The notes: generated by a model not told the origin, from the sequence alone. Shown: positions 34,107 to 45,592, numbered from the stretch's first letter. The stretch is 64,000 nt of DNA from Sideroxydans sp. CL21 (GCF_902459525.1 NZ_LR699166.1:1562501-1626500); one strand, 5' to 3'. Made by a program: numbers and translations.

Positions 34107-35084
34107 ATGGAACAGCTAATCCAACAGTCTGATATTCAGCCTTCCGTGAATGGATTACAACAGCAAACGGAAGCTGTAAATTTTTCCATTACACCGTTTC
34201 CCTCGGATTTTGGCTTGACCAAATCGATACGGAAGCAATTAAGAAACGAAGTATCGGCCACAAAAAATCGCAGTTCGGCCTTGCCGGATTTGTATGGGGG
34301 CGAAGCCCAAAAATTACTGGGCGCGATGAAGTTGGAAGAAGCATTGCTCAGATCCCGGGAAGAATTGCGGCAGATATCGATGCAGTTGTTGACCATTCAG
34401 GAAAACGAACGGCAGCGCATCGCTGCGGATTTGCATGACGGGATAGGCCAGTCATTGAGCTTGATCAAACTGTCACTGGAATCGGTGATGCAACAGGTAG
34501 AAACCGGAGAACGCCGGGAAGCAGTGGAGTCGTTGCAACAGTTGAGTCATAAAGTAAAAGAAACGATGGCTGAACTGCACCGCACAACCATGGATATGCG
34601 CCCGGCGATGCTTGATGATTTGGGCATTATCCCTACCTTGTCATGGTTCTTCCGGGAGTTTGAATCGGCTTGGCACGACAGGAAAGTCGAGAAGGATGTC
34701 AGCATCGCGGAAAGCGATGTGCCTGTCCCTCTCAAGGCGCCCATTTTCCGCATTCTGCAAGAGGCGATGAACAATATCGTCAAGCATGCCAGAGCCGATA
34801 ATGTCCATGTAAGCCTGAAAAGAACAGGCGATATTCTTCAACTTTCGATCACGGATAACGGGCGAGGATTCGATCTTCGCGAAGCATCTGCCCGGCGTGG
34901 ATCGGACCATGGATTTGGCCTGTTTACGATGAAAGAACGTGCCAGATCTTCGGGGGGCTCGTTCGAGATGCACTCTGCACTTGAGTCGGGAACCAGGATT
35001 CTCGTTTTATGGCGGTTCGCAAATCACACAGATGGTGAAGACTCGGGTGGATATGACCGAGCACGTGATTTATCCAACGCTTGA
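34107..35084 (+). CDS. Cytoplasmic HisKA_3 histidine kinase (NarX/UhpB type)
   Basis: 325 residues from the ATG at 34107 (344 from 34050; neither has a clear ribosome-binding site). No membrane helix is seen. The dimerisation domain has the HisKA_3 motif ENERQRIAADLHDGIGQ with phospho-acceptor H110, and the ATPase domain has EAMNNIVKHA, DNGRGFD and GFGLFTM. Such kinases act on NarL/FixJ-type response regulators; candidates are the regulators at 32932 and 44874. It ends 22 bases before the first secretion gene, so it is probably cotranscribed with the secretion cluster. Confidence 0.9.
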   Translation: MEQLIQQSDIQPSVNGLQQQTEAVNFSITPFPSDFGLTKSIRKQLRNEVSATKNRSSALPDLYGGEAQKLLGAMKLEEALLRSREELRQISMQLLTIQENERQRIAADLHDGIGQSLSLIKLSLESVMQQVETGERREAVESLQQLSHKVKETMAELHRTTMDMRPAMLDDLGIIPTLSWFFREFESAWHDRKVEKDVSIAESDVPVPLKAPIFRILQEAMNNIVKHARADNVHVSLKRTGDILQLSITDNGRGFDLREASARRGSDHGFGLFTMKERARSSGGSFEMHSALESGTRILVLWRFANHTDGEDSGGYDRARDLSNA

Positions 35085-35106
35085 AACTCGTATAAAGGAG
35101 CTAAAA

Positions 35107-35553
35107 ATGCCGAGACATAGAGCCTTGGTTTTTTCCAGCATGGATCCTTGTGCAAGTTGCGGGTTCACTTTGCTGGAACTGCTGGTGGTCATGGTCATCA
35201 TCGGATTGCTCGCAGGTTATGTCGGCCCAAGATATTTTTCCCAAATCGGCAAATCTGAAGTCAAAGTGGCACGTGCGCAGATCGATGCCTTGGGTAAAGC
35301 GCTGGATCAGTTCAGGCTGGATACCGGGCACTATCCAACCATGGAAGAGGGCTTGGGAGGGCTGGTTACGCGTTCATCCAGCGAACCAAAATGGGACGGC
35401 CCTTACCTGACAAAGAACGTTCCCGCCGATCCCTGGGGCAATCCCTACGTTTTCAAAATTCCCGGGGATCATGGCGAGTACGACCTTTTGTCGTATGGCA
35501 AAGATGGACAGCCGGGCGGTGAAGGAGAAGCGGCTGACATCACCAATTGGTAG
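35107..35553 (+). CDS. gspG: Major pseudopilin GspG
   Basis: 148 residues. A prepilin leader ending at G-F-T-L-L-E (FTLLELLVVMVIIGLLAGYV) is cleaved before the phenylalanine, followed by a hydrophobic helix and a soluble domain with DPWGNPYVFK and GKDGQPGG motifs of GspG. The major pseudopilin builds the T2SS pseudopilus that pushes substrates through the secretin. The ATG at 35107 has GGAG upstream. Its closest functional parallel by gene context is OxpG of Geobacter. A second group of pseudopilins lies at the end of the cluster. Confidence 0.95.
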   Translation: MPRHRALVFSSMDPCASCGFTLLELLVVMVIIGLLAGYVGPRYFSQIGKSEVKVARAQIDALGKALDQFRLDTGHYPTMEEGLGGLVTRSSSEPKWDGPYLTKNVPADPWGNPYVFKIPGDHGEYDLLSYGKDGQPGGEGEAADITNW

Positions 35554-35601
35554 ACCTCGGAAAAAATCAGCAGATGCAAAGTAACGGAGCGGGGGAACGC
35601 G

Positions 35602-36788
35602 ATGCAATTTGAAATCAAGGCGCTGCGAGCGAATGAAGGGCTGACCACCTTTGCTTTGGACGCCACCGATATGAGCGACGCCAATCTTCAGGCCAAGTCT
35701 CAAGGCTATACAGTCATCGGGATAAAACCTAAATCATCCTTGATACCATGGCTAAAGCACAGGAAGTCAAACTTTCCTGTTGTGCTGTTTAGCCAGGAGT
35801 TGTTGTCGTTGCTGGATGCCGGGCTTTCCCTGATCGAAGCCCTGGAAACATTGTCGGAAAAAGAGCTTCGGCCAGAAATCAAAAAGACGTTGACGCAAAT
35901 CATAGCCACTCTTTACGAAGGACATACCTTGTCCTATGCCCTGGAAAAATCGGAGGCAAATTTTCCGCTGCTGTACATTGAAACCGTTCGGGCCAGCGAA
36001 AAGACAGGTGCATTGTCCGAGGTCATGATGCGGTACATCGCATATCAAAACAAAATCGATAGCGTCAGAAACCAGCTGGTAAGCGCCATGATTTACCCGC
36101 TGCTGGTAACCTTGGTTGGCGGGCTGGTGATGTTGTTTCTGATGCTTTATGTGGTGCCGCGCTTCAGCAAAATCTATCTCGAGATCGGTACCAACATTCC
36201 ATTCATGTCGAGGATGTTGATGAGCTGGGGACTCTTCCTGGCGAATCACGGCTGGCAGGTATTGGCCGACACGATACTCCTGGTTGGGGTGCTGGCGTAT
36301 GCATCGGTTCGTCCGGTATCGAAACAGTGGATGATGCGCAAGCTATGGCTGACGCCAACGATAGGTGCTCGTCTTCGTCTTTACCAGCTGGCCAGGTTTT
36401 ACCGTTCACTCGGTATGTTGTTGCGAGGCGGGATGCCGGTGGTTCCGGCATTGCGGATGGTATCCGGACTGTTGCAGCTGTCATTGCGTGACCAATTGGC
36501 GCAGGCAACAGCTTACGTACGCGAGGGCCGCTCTATTTCCCAAGCCATGGAGGTGCACGGACTGACCACGCCAGTGGCATTGCGCATGCTCCGCGTCGGT
36601 GAGCGCACCGGGCAGATGGGAGAAATGATGGAGCGTATCGCAGCCTTCTATGAAGAAGAGACTGCGCGCTGGCTGGAACGTTTTATCAAGGTGTTTGAAC
36701 CGCTGTTGATGACCTTTGTCGGGGTGGCCATCGGCGTCATCGTTGTGCTGATGTATTTCCCTATCTTCGAACTCGCAGGGAGCATCCA

Positions 36789-36792
<4 letters not shown>
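35602..36792 (+). CDS. gspF: Type II secretion inner-membrane platform protein GspF
   Basis: 396 residues. The two T2SSF repeats with three to four membrane helices are present, and the first repeat has LFSQELLSLLDAGLSLIEALE. The N-terminal region (residues 1-55) is the small cytoplasmic domain typical of GspF. GspF couples the ATPase to the pseudopilus and the inner-membrane platform. A GGGGGAA element precedes the ATG. Its stop overlaps the gspE start by 4 bases, so the two are translationally coupled. Confidence 0.95.
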
Positions 36793-38469
<1,677 letters not shown>

Positions 38470-38492
<23 letters not shown>

Positions 38493-39312
38493 ATTGGATG
38501 TTGTTCTTTATCCGGAACGGGTTGCGTTTCTTCATACCGGGCGCAGGATGACATTGCGCGGACACAGGACTGAGACCTATAACGATAAAACTGTTCCTTG
38601 TGGAACTGCAGTGGAAAGCGAAATGCCTTGGCAAAACGCAATCAGGACGCTTGAGGCGGCGTTGCCAACGATTATCCAGGGCAGGCCTGCTGTAAGCGTG
38701 ACTCTTTCCAATCATTTCATGCGGTATCTGCTGGTTCCATGGCTCGACAAGATGAGCGATGAGGAAGAAATGGCCTTTGCCCGGCATTGCTTCAAGGAAA
38801 CATACGGTAACGCAGCCGATTCATGGAGTGTACGCATCAGCCCGGGGCGAGCCGGAGTCGCAACACTTGCCAGTGCGGTAGATTCAAGGCTTCTCGAGGA
38901 GTTGCGTGATTCCGTGGAACGCCTGGGTTTGAATATCAAGTCTATCCAGCCCCATCTGATGGCTGCATTCAACAGTTGCCGGCCCAGTCTGGAAGGGCAT
39001 AGTGCATGGCTCGCACTTCTGGAGCCGGGCAGTCTTTGTCTTGCCGCGTTACAGAAAGGGCAATTGAGCTGGATAAGAACACTGCGCATCGGTGTTGCAT
39101 GGAACGAGGAACTATCAACGATTTTGCAGCGGGAAGCCTATCTGGCAGATACCGGAGTGGATATGGACGAGGTCTTCTTGTGGGCTCCACATTTTGATGC
39201 ATTGGATATCCAGACAGTGGGGCGCTGGAAGTCCGAGCGTTTCAAGCCAGGTGAAAACCCCGGTCAAAAATTGGCATATGGCTTCCTCAAAACATTGGCA
39301 GTGGAGCATTGA
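38470..39312 (+). CDS. GspL/PilM-like inner-membrane platform protein
   Basis: 280 residues from the GTG at 38470, which has AGGAGA eight bases upstream and overlaps gspE by 23 bases. The fold pattern resembles the actin-like cytoplasmic domain of GspL and PilM: VSVTLSNHFMRYLLVPW, a central ATP-like pocket region, and SLCLAALQKGQLSWIRTLRIG. A membrane helix is not evident, so it corresponds to the separated cytoplasmic (PilM-like) part, with the membrane part in the next gene. Sequence identity to known families is probably low; order and size are the main support. Confidence 0.65.
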
Positions 39313-39840
39313 ATGACGCAGCTATTTCTGGATTATCAGCGCAGCAACAAGCTATTTCCCTGGGCAGGAATGATTCTGCTGTTGTTGTCTTTGGGCTTGC
39401 TGGCCCTTGCTGATATCTACTACCAGAATCTGACAGAAAGAATTTCCTATTGGGAATTGAAGTCCGGTCAGTCCCAAAAGGCTACAGGACGAAAAACGGG
39501 AAACAGTCCGCGCGAGATCAATGATATGGCGCTGGAAATCAAACACGCGAACGATGTGTTGAACCAGATCACCCTGCCGTGGGACAAGTTGTTTCAGGCA
39601 GTCGAATGGTCATCGGGCAAGGACGTTGCTTTGCTGACCATAGAGCCCGATGCGGAAAAGCATGTCGTGAAAATCAGCGGCGAAGCAAAAAATATCGAAG
39701 CGGTCTTGAACTACGTTGGACACCTGTCGGACCAGGAAATCTTTAACAGTGTGTACCTGCAGAGCCATCAGGTACAGGAGCAGAACCCGGAAAGACCGGT
39801 ACGTTTTGCACTGATCGCCACATGGAAGGATACGTTGTGA
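39313..39840 (+). CDS. PilN/GspL C-terminal-like bitopic membrane protein
   Basis: 175 residues with one membrane helix (about residues 16-36) after a short cytoplasmic tail, then a periplasmic ferredoxin-like domain. This is the layout of PilN and of the C-terminal half of GspL. It begins directly after the upstream stop. The gene pair PilM-like and PilN-like equals a split GspL. The predicted function is to link the ATPase to the periplasmic part of the platform. Confidence 0.65.
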   Translation: MTQLFLDYQRSNKLFPWAGMILLLLSLGLLALADIYYQNLTERISYWELKSGQSQKATGRKTGNSPREINDMALEIKHANDVLNQITLPWDKLFQAVEWSSGKDVALLTIEPDAEKHVVKISGEAKNIEAVLNYVGHLSDQEIFNSVYLQSHQVQEQNPERPVRFALIATWKDTL

Positions 39841-40496
39841 AAAATATTTTCGCCAGATTGCGGAATGTGATCCGGAAATCTCCGACAAGCGGCATCCTTC
39901 CGAAGGCGGGTGGTGGCAAATTTAGACGTTCCTTAGATTTGTTGTCGGAAAGTCCGCTGTGGGCGAGACGGCGCTGGTTGCAATTTTTTGGCTGGCCGGG
40001 CGCGGCAGGGGCCGGATTGATGGCCATGTGCATGGCCTTGTATTTATCTACCATTCAGCCGGCACAAATGAGACTGAATGAGGCGCATGAGAATGCCGAT
40101 TCAATCCAGGAACGGGTGAAACGCGCTGCAAAAGGACTCAATCGAAGTGAACTCACGCAGGCTGAGCAACTTGCCGAGTTCTATCAGATATTTCCCAACG
40201 AAAAAACCCTTTTGCCCTGGCTGGAGAAAATTTTTACTTTGGCACAGCGCCAGGGAATCAGTCTGGATCAGGGCGAGTACAAAGTGACGCACGACAGGGT
40301 AGGAAGACTGATGCGATTTCAGATGACTCTGCCCATCAAGAGCGAGTATCCGCAAATCAGGAAATATCTCAATAGCCTGCGAGCGGAAATTCCAATCGTA
40401 TCAATGGAACATTTGCAGTTCGAGCGCCAGAAAGTCGATGACCCGGTGGTAGAGGCCAAAATCAAGCTGGCGCTGTATCTGGGGCATGAGCCATGA
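39837..40496 (+). CDS. PilO/GspM-like membrane protein
   Basis: 219 residues from the GTG at 39837, which overlaps the previous stop (GTGA) with GGAAGGA upstream. One membrane helix (about 50-75), a coiled segment, and a periplasmic domain similar in pattern to PilO and GspM. The earlier ATG at 39822 would lie inside the previous gene. PilO-like proteins pair with PilN-like proteins in the periplasm. Family evidence is based on size, topology and order rather than a sharp motif. Confidence 0.62.
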   Translation: MKNIFARLRNVIRKSPTSGILPKAGGGKFRRSLDLLSESPLWARRRWLQFFGWPGAAGAGLMAMCMALYLSTIQPAQMRLNEAHENADSIQERVKRAAKGLNRSELTQAEQLAEFYQIFPNEKTLLPWLEKIFTLAQRQGISLDQGEYKVTHDRVGRLMRFQMTLPIKSEYPQIRKYLNSLRAEIPIVSMEHLQFERQKVDDPVVEAKIKLALYLGHEP

Positions 40497-41047
40497 AATG
40501 GCCGACACGCAAGACTTGGCCATTTATCGGCTTGACAGCCATAGCTGTCGTCATTGCCTTCCCTCCAACAGGAGAGCAGGGCAAAGCTGCTGCAAAGGTC
40601 AATAATGACTTGCAACAATCCGGATCGGCTTCGTCCGAACCGGCTACCAAGCTGCAACCTGCCCAGCAAGAGCGAATTGAACTCGAGCGGCTGAGCCAGC
40701 AAAAAAATAATGCTGTGAGCCGCAAGACTGTTGCCAATGCCTTTAGTCCGACTTCCTGGTATGTCGCACCGCCGCGTCAACAGGATCCGTCTCCGCAGCC
40801 TCCGCCAATACCGACTGCACCGCCGTTGCCGTTTACCTATATGGGGCGCTATGAGGATCCGCCGAAGCTGCTCGTTATTTTGGCTATAGGCAACAAAATG
40901 TATACCGTTTCAGCAGGAGAGATGATCGACGAGAAATATCGCGTTGATCGGATTACCGACAGTGCAGTGGAGCTTGTATATCTGCCTCTGAATATCAGTC
41001 AATCGATCAGCACGATCGGGGTGCCGGAAAATGCTCAACACCGCTAA
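40493..41047 (+). CDS. GspC/PilP-like periplasmic protein
   Basis: 184 residues. An N-terminal hydrophobic segment (about 8-25) is followed by a charged linker, a proline-rich stretch, and a beta-rich domain with FTYMGRYEDPPK and YRVDRITDSAVELVYLPL, which matches the pattern of PilP and GspC HR domains that contact the secretin. It overlaps the upstream stop (ATGA). It lies directly before the secretin gene, consistent with a connector role between the inner-membrane platform and the outer-membrane channel. Confidence 0.65.
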   Translation: MKWPTRKTWPFIGLTAIAVVIAFPPTGEQGKAAAKVNNDLQQSGSASSEPATKLQPAQQERIELERLSQQKNNAVSRKTVANAFSPTSWYVAPPRQQDPSPQPPPIPTAPPLPFTYMGRYEDPPKLLVILAIGNKMYTVSAGEMIDEKYRVDRITDSAVELVYLPLNISQSISTIGVPENAQHR

Positions 41048-41078
41048 GGTGCTGAAGTGCTTAACAGGAGGCCACGAA

Positions 41079-43376
41079 ATGAACCAGTTAGCTATATCGC
41101 TCAAGCGGGGGAGAACAGCGTTGCTATTCATCGTGGTCTTGCTGGCAGCATGCGCTTCCGCGCAAAGGCTGCACGATGAAGGGTTGGCGCTACTGGATGA
41201 AGGCAAAACCATGGAGGGCCTGGCGAAGCTGCAGGCATCCATAAAAGAAGAGCCGGATAATGCGGGCTATCGCGCGTCCCTGGCAAGAAATCGCGATCTG
41301 GCCATCAACCGGCTGCTGGCTGTCGGGAATAACGCGCGCATTGCCGGACATCCCGATGCAGCACAAACGGCGTATATGGAGGTATTGAAGATCAATGCGA
41401 ATAACGCCCGTGCCAAAGAGGGACTTGCTGCATTGGAAATGGATAATCGTCACAGCAAGATCATCGCCGAAGCAAGAGAGCTTTTGAAAAAGGGTGATCT
41501 GGATGCGACGCGCGATGCCCTGAGACCTGTGTTCCTCGAAAATCCTGTGCAAGCTGAAGCGCTGGAGATCCAGCGCAAGATTGACGAATTAACGGAAAAA
41601 GAAAGGTCGGCAGGTCCTTCGCTTACCGCAAAGTTCAAGAAACCCGTCACCCTGGAATTCCGTGATGCCAATGTGAAGATGGTGTTCGAAGCACTGTCGC
41701 GCACCAGTGGCATCAATGTATTGCTGGACAAAGACGTGAAACCGGATCTCAAAACCTCGATATTCGTCAAAGATGCCTCGGTGGAGGACGCAATTGATTT
41801 GATCTTGCTGCAAAACATGCTGGAGAAAAAGGTCCTTAATGACAACACCGTATTTGTCTATCCGAATACGCCCGAAAAAAACAAGGATTACCAGGAACTC
41901 AAGGTCAGGAGTTTCCATTTGACCAACGCCGACCCCAAGCAAATGGTGGCGATGCTCAAAGCGCTTCTGAAAACCAGGGATATATACGTCAATGAAAAAA
42001 CCAACTCCATGGTCATGCGGGATACGCCGGAGGCAATCCGCTTGGCAGAGAAAATGGTTGAAGACCAGGATATTTCAGAGCCTGAGGTGATGCTGGAAGT
42101 CGAGGTGCTTGAGGTCAACCGGTCCCTCACAGATCAACTGGGGATCAATTGGCCCAGCACGTTTTCAGTCGCCACAACGGGAACAACTCTCAATGATTTG
42201 AAGCACCAGGATGCAGCTACCATTACTGCATCCACTCTGGGAGCAACGCTTGATCTCATGCTTCAGGATTCAAGCACCAATATTCTGGCCAGCCCGCGCA
42301 TCCGGGCGCGCAATCACGAGAAGGCCAAGATCATGATCGGCGACCGCGTCCCGATCATAACAAACGCGGTGACACCTATTTCGACCGGCACGCCGGTCGT
42401 GACCGGTAGCATTCAGTACCTGGACGTCGGTCTGAAACTGGAGGTCGAACCCGATATTCACCTCGATAATGAGGTTGCCATCAAGATCAATATGGAAGTA
42501 AGCACACTTGGTGCCCAGGTGCAAAATGTCTCCGGTTCGGTCGCCTACCAAGTCAGCACGCGCAATGCCCAGACTCTGTTGCAATTGAAGGATGGGGAAA
42601 CACAGATCCTGGCTGGCCTGATTGATAACGAGGATCGCGCCAGCGCAGCCAAAGTACCCGGACTCGGCCAATTGCCGATATTAGGGCATCTTTTCTCCGA
42701 CAACGGAGATAAAAACACCAAAACGGAAATCGTTCTTTCCATTACACCCCATGTCGTTGGCAAATCGCGTATCCCTGATGCCCGGAAAACGGAATACTGG
42801 TCCGGTACAGAGGCTACTCTACGGGACAGCCAGCTGATAATGAAACCCATTGGCGCCAGTTCAGCGGTAGCGATGGCGGTTATCCACCCGCCATTGCCTG
42901 CGCCAGCAGCAACGCCATTGCCTGCGCCAGTAGAAACGCCTGCTCCGGCAACTCCTTCACCGATGACGTTTTCATGGCAAGGCCCTACCCAGGCGAAGGT
43001 AGGAGACAAGATCAGCCTCATCCTCAATACACAGTCTGCGCAAGGTATGAACAATCTTGGCCTGCAGGTGAATTTCGATCCTGCCGTACTTAAGGTGGTC
43101 GATGTGGTCGAAGGAAATATTCTTAAACAGAGCAACATACAGTCAAAATTGACCACTTCCATAAACCAGGCCAATGGCCAGGTCGTGGTTGGTTTGGCGG
43201 GCCACGGTGCGAATGGTGCCATGGGAGAGGGCAGTATTGTCACGCTAACGTTCGAAGTAACGGGCGAAGCTCCGCAATCGAAGATCACGTTGACCCAGAT
43301 TGAGCCAAATCGGGCCGGTGGACATGGACTGTCGTATAGCGCTCCGGTGCCGTACCTGATCGCGGTGAGCAAATGA
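41079..43376 (+). CDS. gspD: Type II secretion secretin (GspD-like) with C-terminal cohesin domain
   Basis: 765 residues from the ATG at 41079 (AGGAGG upstream; an earlier in-frame start at 41031 lies in the previous gene). The N-terminus is a lipoprotein signal ending LAAC25. TPR-like repeats (about 30-160), a secretin N-terminal domain (about 188-250), an N1-like domain and the secretin channel region (about 380-600) follow. The C-terminus, after a Pro/Ala-rich linker (about 603-627), is a cohesin-like domain (about 630-765). A cohesin may bind a dockerin-like or surface partner. Secretins with this extra domain are known in MSH/T2SS-type clusters, including the Geobacter OxpG-type system. 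Confidence 0.88.
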   Translation: MNQLAISLKRGRTALLFIVVLLAACASAQRLHDEGLALLDEGKTMEGLAKLQASIKEEPDNAGYRASLARNRDLAINRLLAVGNNARIAGHPDAAQTAYMEVLKINANNARAKEGLAALEMDNRHSKIIAEARELLKKGDLDATRDALRPVFLENPVQAEALEIQRKIDELTEKERSAGPSLTAKFKKPVTLEFRDANVKMVFEALSRTSGINVLLDKDVKPDLKTSIFVKDASVEDAIDLILLQNMLEKKVLNDNTVFVYPNTPEKNKDYQELKVRSFHLTNADPKQMVAMLKALLKTRDIYVNEKTNSMVMRDTPEAIRLAEKMVEDQDISEPEVMLEVEVLEVNRSLTDQLGINWPSTFSVATTGTTLNDLKHQDAATITASTLGATLDLMLQDSSTNILASPRIRARNHEKAKIMIGDRVPIITNAVTPISTGTPVVTGSIQYLDVGLKLEVEPDIHLDNEVAIKINMEVSTLGAQVQNVSGSVAYQVSTRNAQTLLQLKDGETQILAGLIDNEDRASAAKVPGLGQLPILGHLFSDNGDKNTKTEIVLSITPHVVGKSRIPDARKTEYWSGTEATLRDSQLIMKPIGASSAVAMAVIHPPLPAPAATPLPAPVETPAPATPSPMTFSWQGPTQAKVGDKISLILNTQSAQGMNNLGLQVNFDPAVLKVVDVVEGNILKQSNIQSKLTTSINQANGQVVVGLAGHGANGAMGEGSIVTLTFEVTGEAPQSKITLTQIEPNRAGGHGLSYSAPVPYLIAVSK
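42891..42938 (+). repeat. 24-bp tandem repeat in the secretin linker
   Basis: Two consecutive 24-base copies (42891-42914 and 42915-42938) differ at two positions and encode the Pro/Ala-rich linker (PLPAPAAT then PLPAPVET). The linker separates the secretin channel from the cohesin domain. Confidence 0.8.
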
Positions 43377-43864
43377 CCATGCGAAACGCCGGGCGACAAA
43401 GCGGATTTACGTTCATCGAACTCGCGATCACGGTTGCAATCGTGGCTTTGTTGGCGACTCTGGTATTGCCAATGACCGAGTTGGTCGTGAAGCGTGATCA
43501 TGAACACGAACTGCGCCTGGCGCTTCGAGAAATTCGTACTGCATTGGATGCGTATAAAAAGGCGGTAAATGAAGGTCGAGTTATTTCCGAGATAGGCAAA
43601 TCCGGCTATCCACCCCAATTAAAGGTTCTGGTGGATGGAGTAACCGACGAAAAGAGTCCGGACCACAATAGCAAAATCTATTTTCTGCGGCGTATTCCTC
43701 GGGATCCGATGAATCCCGATTCAAGCAAGTCTGATGAGGAAACCTGGGGCAAGCGAAGCTATGAAAGCAGCCCGGATGCGCCCGAGGAAGGCGATGATGT
43801 ATTTGATGTTTACTCGCAGGCAACGGATGTCGGAATAAACGGTGTTCCATACAAAGACTGGTAA
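43373..43864 (+). CDS. Prepilin-like pseudopilin (GspG/H-like), acidic
   Basis: 163 residues. A leader ending G-F-T-F-I-E and a hydrophobic helix follow the type IV prepilin pattern. The soluble part is acidic and contains PRDPMNPDSS and YKDW, features shared with the next pseudopilin. It overlaps the secretin stop codon (ATGA). Minor pseudopilins cap and initiate the pseudopilus, but the exact role here is not determined. Confidence 0.85.
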   Translation: MTMRNAGRQSGFTFIELAITVAIVALLATLVLPMTELVVKRDHEHELRLALREIRTALDAYKKAVNEGRVISEIGKSGYPPQLKVLVDGVTDEKSPDHNSKIYFLRRIPRDPMNPDSSKSDEETWGKRSYESSPDAPEEGDDVFDVYSQATDVGINGVPYKDW

Positions 43865-43880
43865 GGAGCGATTGCGAATA

Positions 43881-44261
43881 ATGTCCCGATTCAAATGCAA
43901 TGGATTCACTCTGGTCGAACTGTTGGTGGTCATGGCGATCATCGCCATTCTGCTGAGTCTTGCTGCGCCGCGCTATTTCGGCAGCGTGGACAAATCGAAG
44001 GAAGCAGTGTTGCGTGAAAACCTTGCCATGACAAGACAGGCAATAGATAAATTCTTTGGTGACAACGGCAAGTACCCCGATGCCCTGGATGATCTTGTTA
44101 CCAAAAAATACTTGCGCAGTCTTCCCATGGATCCTTTAACGGGCAGCACTTCCACATGGACAGTTATTGCTCCGGATGGACCCGATAAAGGCGGTGTATT
44201 CGACATCAAAAGTGGTTCGCCCGACAAAGGTGTGGATGGCTCTGCATACAAGGATTGGTAA
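43881..44261 (+). CDS. Prepilin-like pseudopilin (GspG-like)
   Basis: 126 residues, with a leader ending G-F-T-L-V-E and a hydrophobic helix, then a domain with YPDALDDLVTKKYLRSLPMDP and a conserved YKDW end, similar to GspG-type pseudopilins but shorter. The ATG at 43881 is the first codon giving a short basic leader; AAGGAG lies about 12 bases upstream. Together with the other two it may form the tip complex. It ends just before the next gene. Confidence 0.9.
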   Translation: MSRFKCNGFTLVELLVVMAIIAILLSLAAPRYFGSVDKSKEAVLRENLAMTRQAIDKFFGDNGKYPDALDDLVTKKYLRSLPMDPLTGSTSTWTVIAPDGPDKGGVFDIKSGSPDKGVDGSAYKDW

Positions 44262-44293
44262 TAAATGTTGTCGGTATTGGAAAGGGAAGCAGG

Positions 44294-44845
44294 ATGAACG
44301 TCAGTTCGATATGCATGGCGCGGAAGAAAACGGGTGATGAGCAGGGTTTCACCTATATTGCGCTGCTCATTTTCATCGCCATCATGGGTGCAGGACTCGC
44401 TGCGACAGGCGAGGTATGGAATATGACGATAAAGCGGGAAAAGGAAGAGGAACTTCTCTTTGTCGGCAATCAGTTCCGCAACGCCATCACTATGTACTAC
44501 TACCGTACCCCCGGTCAGTCGGGACGTTACCCGATGAGTCTGGAAGATTTGCTGAAAGACCCGCGTTATCCGGCTACAAAGCGATATTTGAGGAAGATTT
44601 ATCTTGATCCGATAACCAATAGCACCAATTGGGAATTGGTCAAAGGACCGAACGGAGAGATTTTAGGTGTGCATAGCGCGTCGGAAGATGAGCCGGTGAA
44701 GAAAAGCAATTTCAGTTTTGCCGATCAAGGTTTCGAGGGACAAATGAAATATTCGGATTGGGCATTCATGATTTCCGCAAGATTTGTCCCGGCACCTGCA
44801 GTGGCGAATCCTTCAGGTACGTCGGTAAATCCTCTCAAACCATAA
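44294..44845 (+). CDS. Prepilin-like pseudopilin with unusual cleavage region
   Basis: 183 residues from the ATG at 44294 (a later start at 44315 is possible; the frame is open to 44255). A leader ending G-F-T-Y-I-A resembles a prepilin site but has alanine rather than glutamate at position +5 after the cleavage, which is unusual because Glu5 normally supports subunit docking. GspK tip pseudopilins also lack Glu5. The soluble part is long, with YRTPGQSGRYPMSLEDLL and a C-terminal alanine/proline tail. It is the last gene before a NarL-type regulator. Confidence 0.75.
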   Translation: MNVSSICMARKKTGDEQGFTYIALLIFIAIMGAGLAATGEVWNMTIKREKEEELLFVGNQFRNAITMYYYRTPGQSGRYPMSLEDLLKDPRYPATKRYLRKIYLDPITNSTNWELVKGPNGEILGVHSASEDEPVKKSNFSFADQGFEGQMKYSDWAFMISARFVPAPAVANPSGTSVNPLKP

Positions 44846-44873
44846 ATTCGGTTAGCGAAAGAGTGGAGCAGTC

Positions 44874-45533
44874 ATGAACGGGAAACACCGCATTATGATC
44901 GTCGAAAACCATACCTTGCTCAGGGCAGGGTTGCGAATGCTGTTGTCGCAGGATGACGAACTTGAAGTTGTCGGTGAAGCGGATAACGGTCGTGAAGCGA
45001 TCAAGTTAGTCCTGAAGTTGGTGCCGCATCTGATACTTACGGATTTGAATATGCCCGGGATGAACGGCATCGAGGCGACCCGGGCCATCAAAATGCTATT
45101 GCCCGAAACCAAAATACTGGTACTAACCGCCCATAAAACCGATGAGTATATTCACGAAAGTCTTAAGGCCGGCGCTGATGGTTATATGCTAAAGGAAGCT
45201 ACGCATAGTGAGTTGAGTGTCGCGATACATAGTATTTTGAATGGCAAGACTTACCTGAGCCCGGATATCTCGGAAAGAGTCATCAACGGTTACCTGAATC
45301 CAGGCAATACAGCGAGCCTCCCCAGCGCGTGGGATACGTTGACCTTCCGGGAGAGAGAGATTCTCAAGCTTGTTGCGGAAGGACATGCCAACAAGCACAT
45401 CGCTGATTACCTTTGCCTGAGCGTCAAGACTGTAGAAAAGCACCGTTCCAACCTGATGAAGAAGCTGAATCTGCACAACGCATCGACCCTGACAGCGTAC
45501 GCAATAGAAAAAGGGCTGGTGACGATATGCTGA
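44874..45533 (+). CDS. NarL/FixJ-type response regulator
   Basis: 219 residues with a receiver domain (acidic residues near 10-12, phospho-acceptor in LTDLNMPGMNG) and a LuxR-type helix-turn-helix (TFREREILKLVAEGHANKHIA, then SVKTVEKHRSNLMKKL). It lies 28 bases after the last pseudopilin and probably belongs to the same operon. The receiver is a candidate target of the HisKA_3 kinase at 34107. It is a close relative in architecture to the regulator at 32932. Confidence 0.94.
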   Translation: MNGKHRIMIVENHTLLRAGLRMLLSQDDELEVVGEADNGREAIKLVLKLVPHLILTDLNMPGMNGIEATRAIKMLLPETKILVLTAHKTDEYIHESLKAGADGYMLKEATHSELSVAIHSILNGKTYLSPDISERVINGYLNPGNTASLPSAWDTLTFREREILKLVAEGHANKHIADYLCLSVKTVEKHRSNLMKKLNLHNASTLTAYAIEKGLVTIC

Positions 45534-45592
45534 CCTCCCTGAATGATTCACGTTTTGCCAGACTTCATACTTGAATAAGGAGATTACGAAAA

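Noticed and set aside
42545-43618. 357-codon minus-strand frame overlapping the secretin and first minor pseudopilin
   Set aside because: Overlaps two well-supported genes; composition and lack of a ribosome-binding site indicate a shadow.
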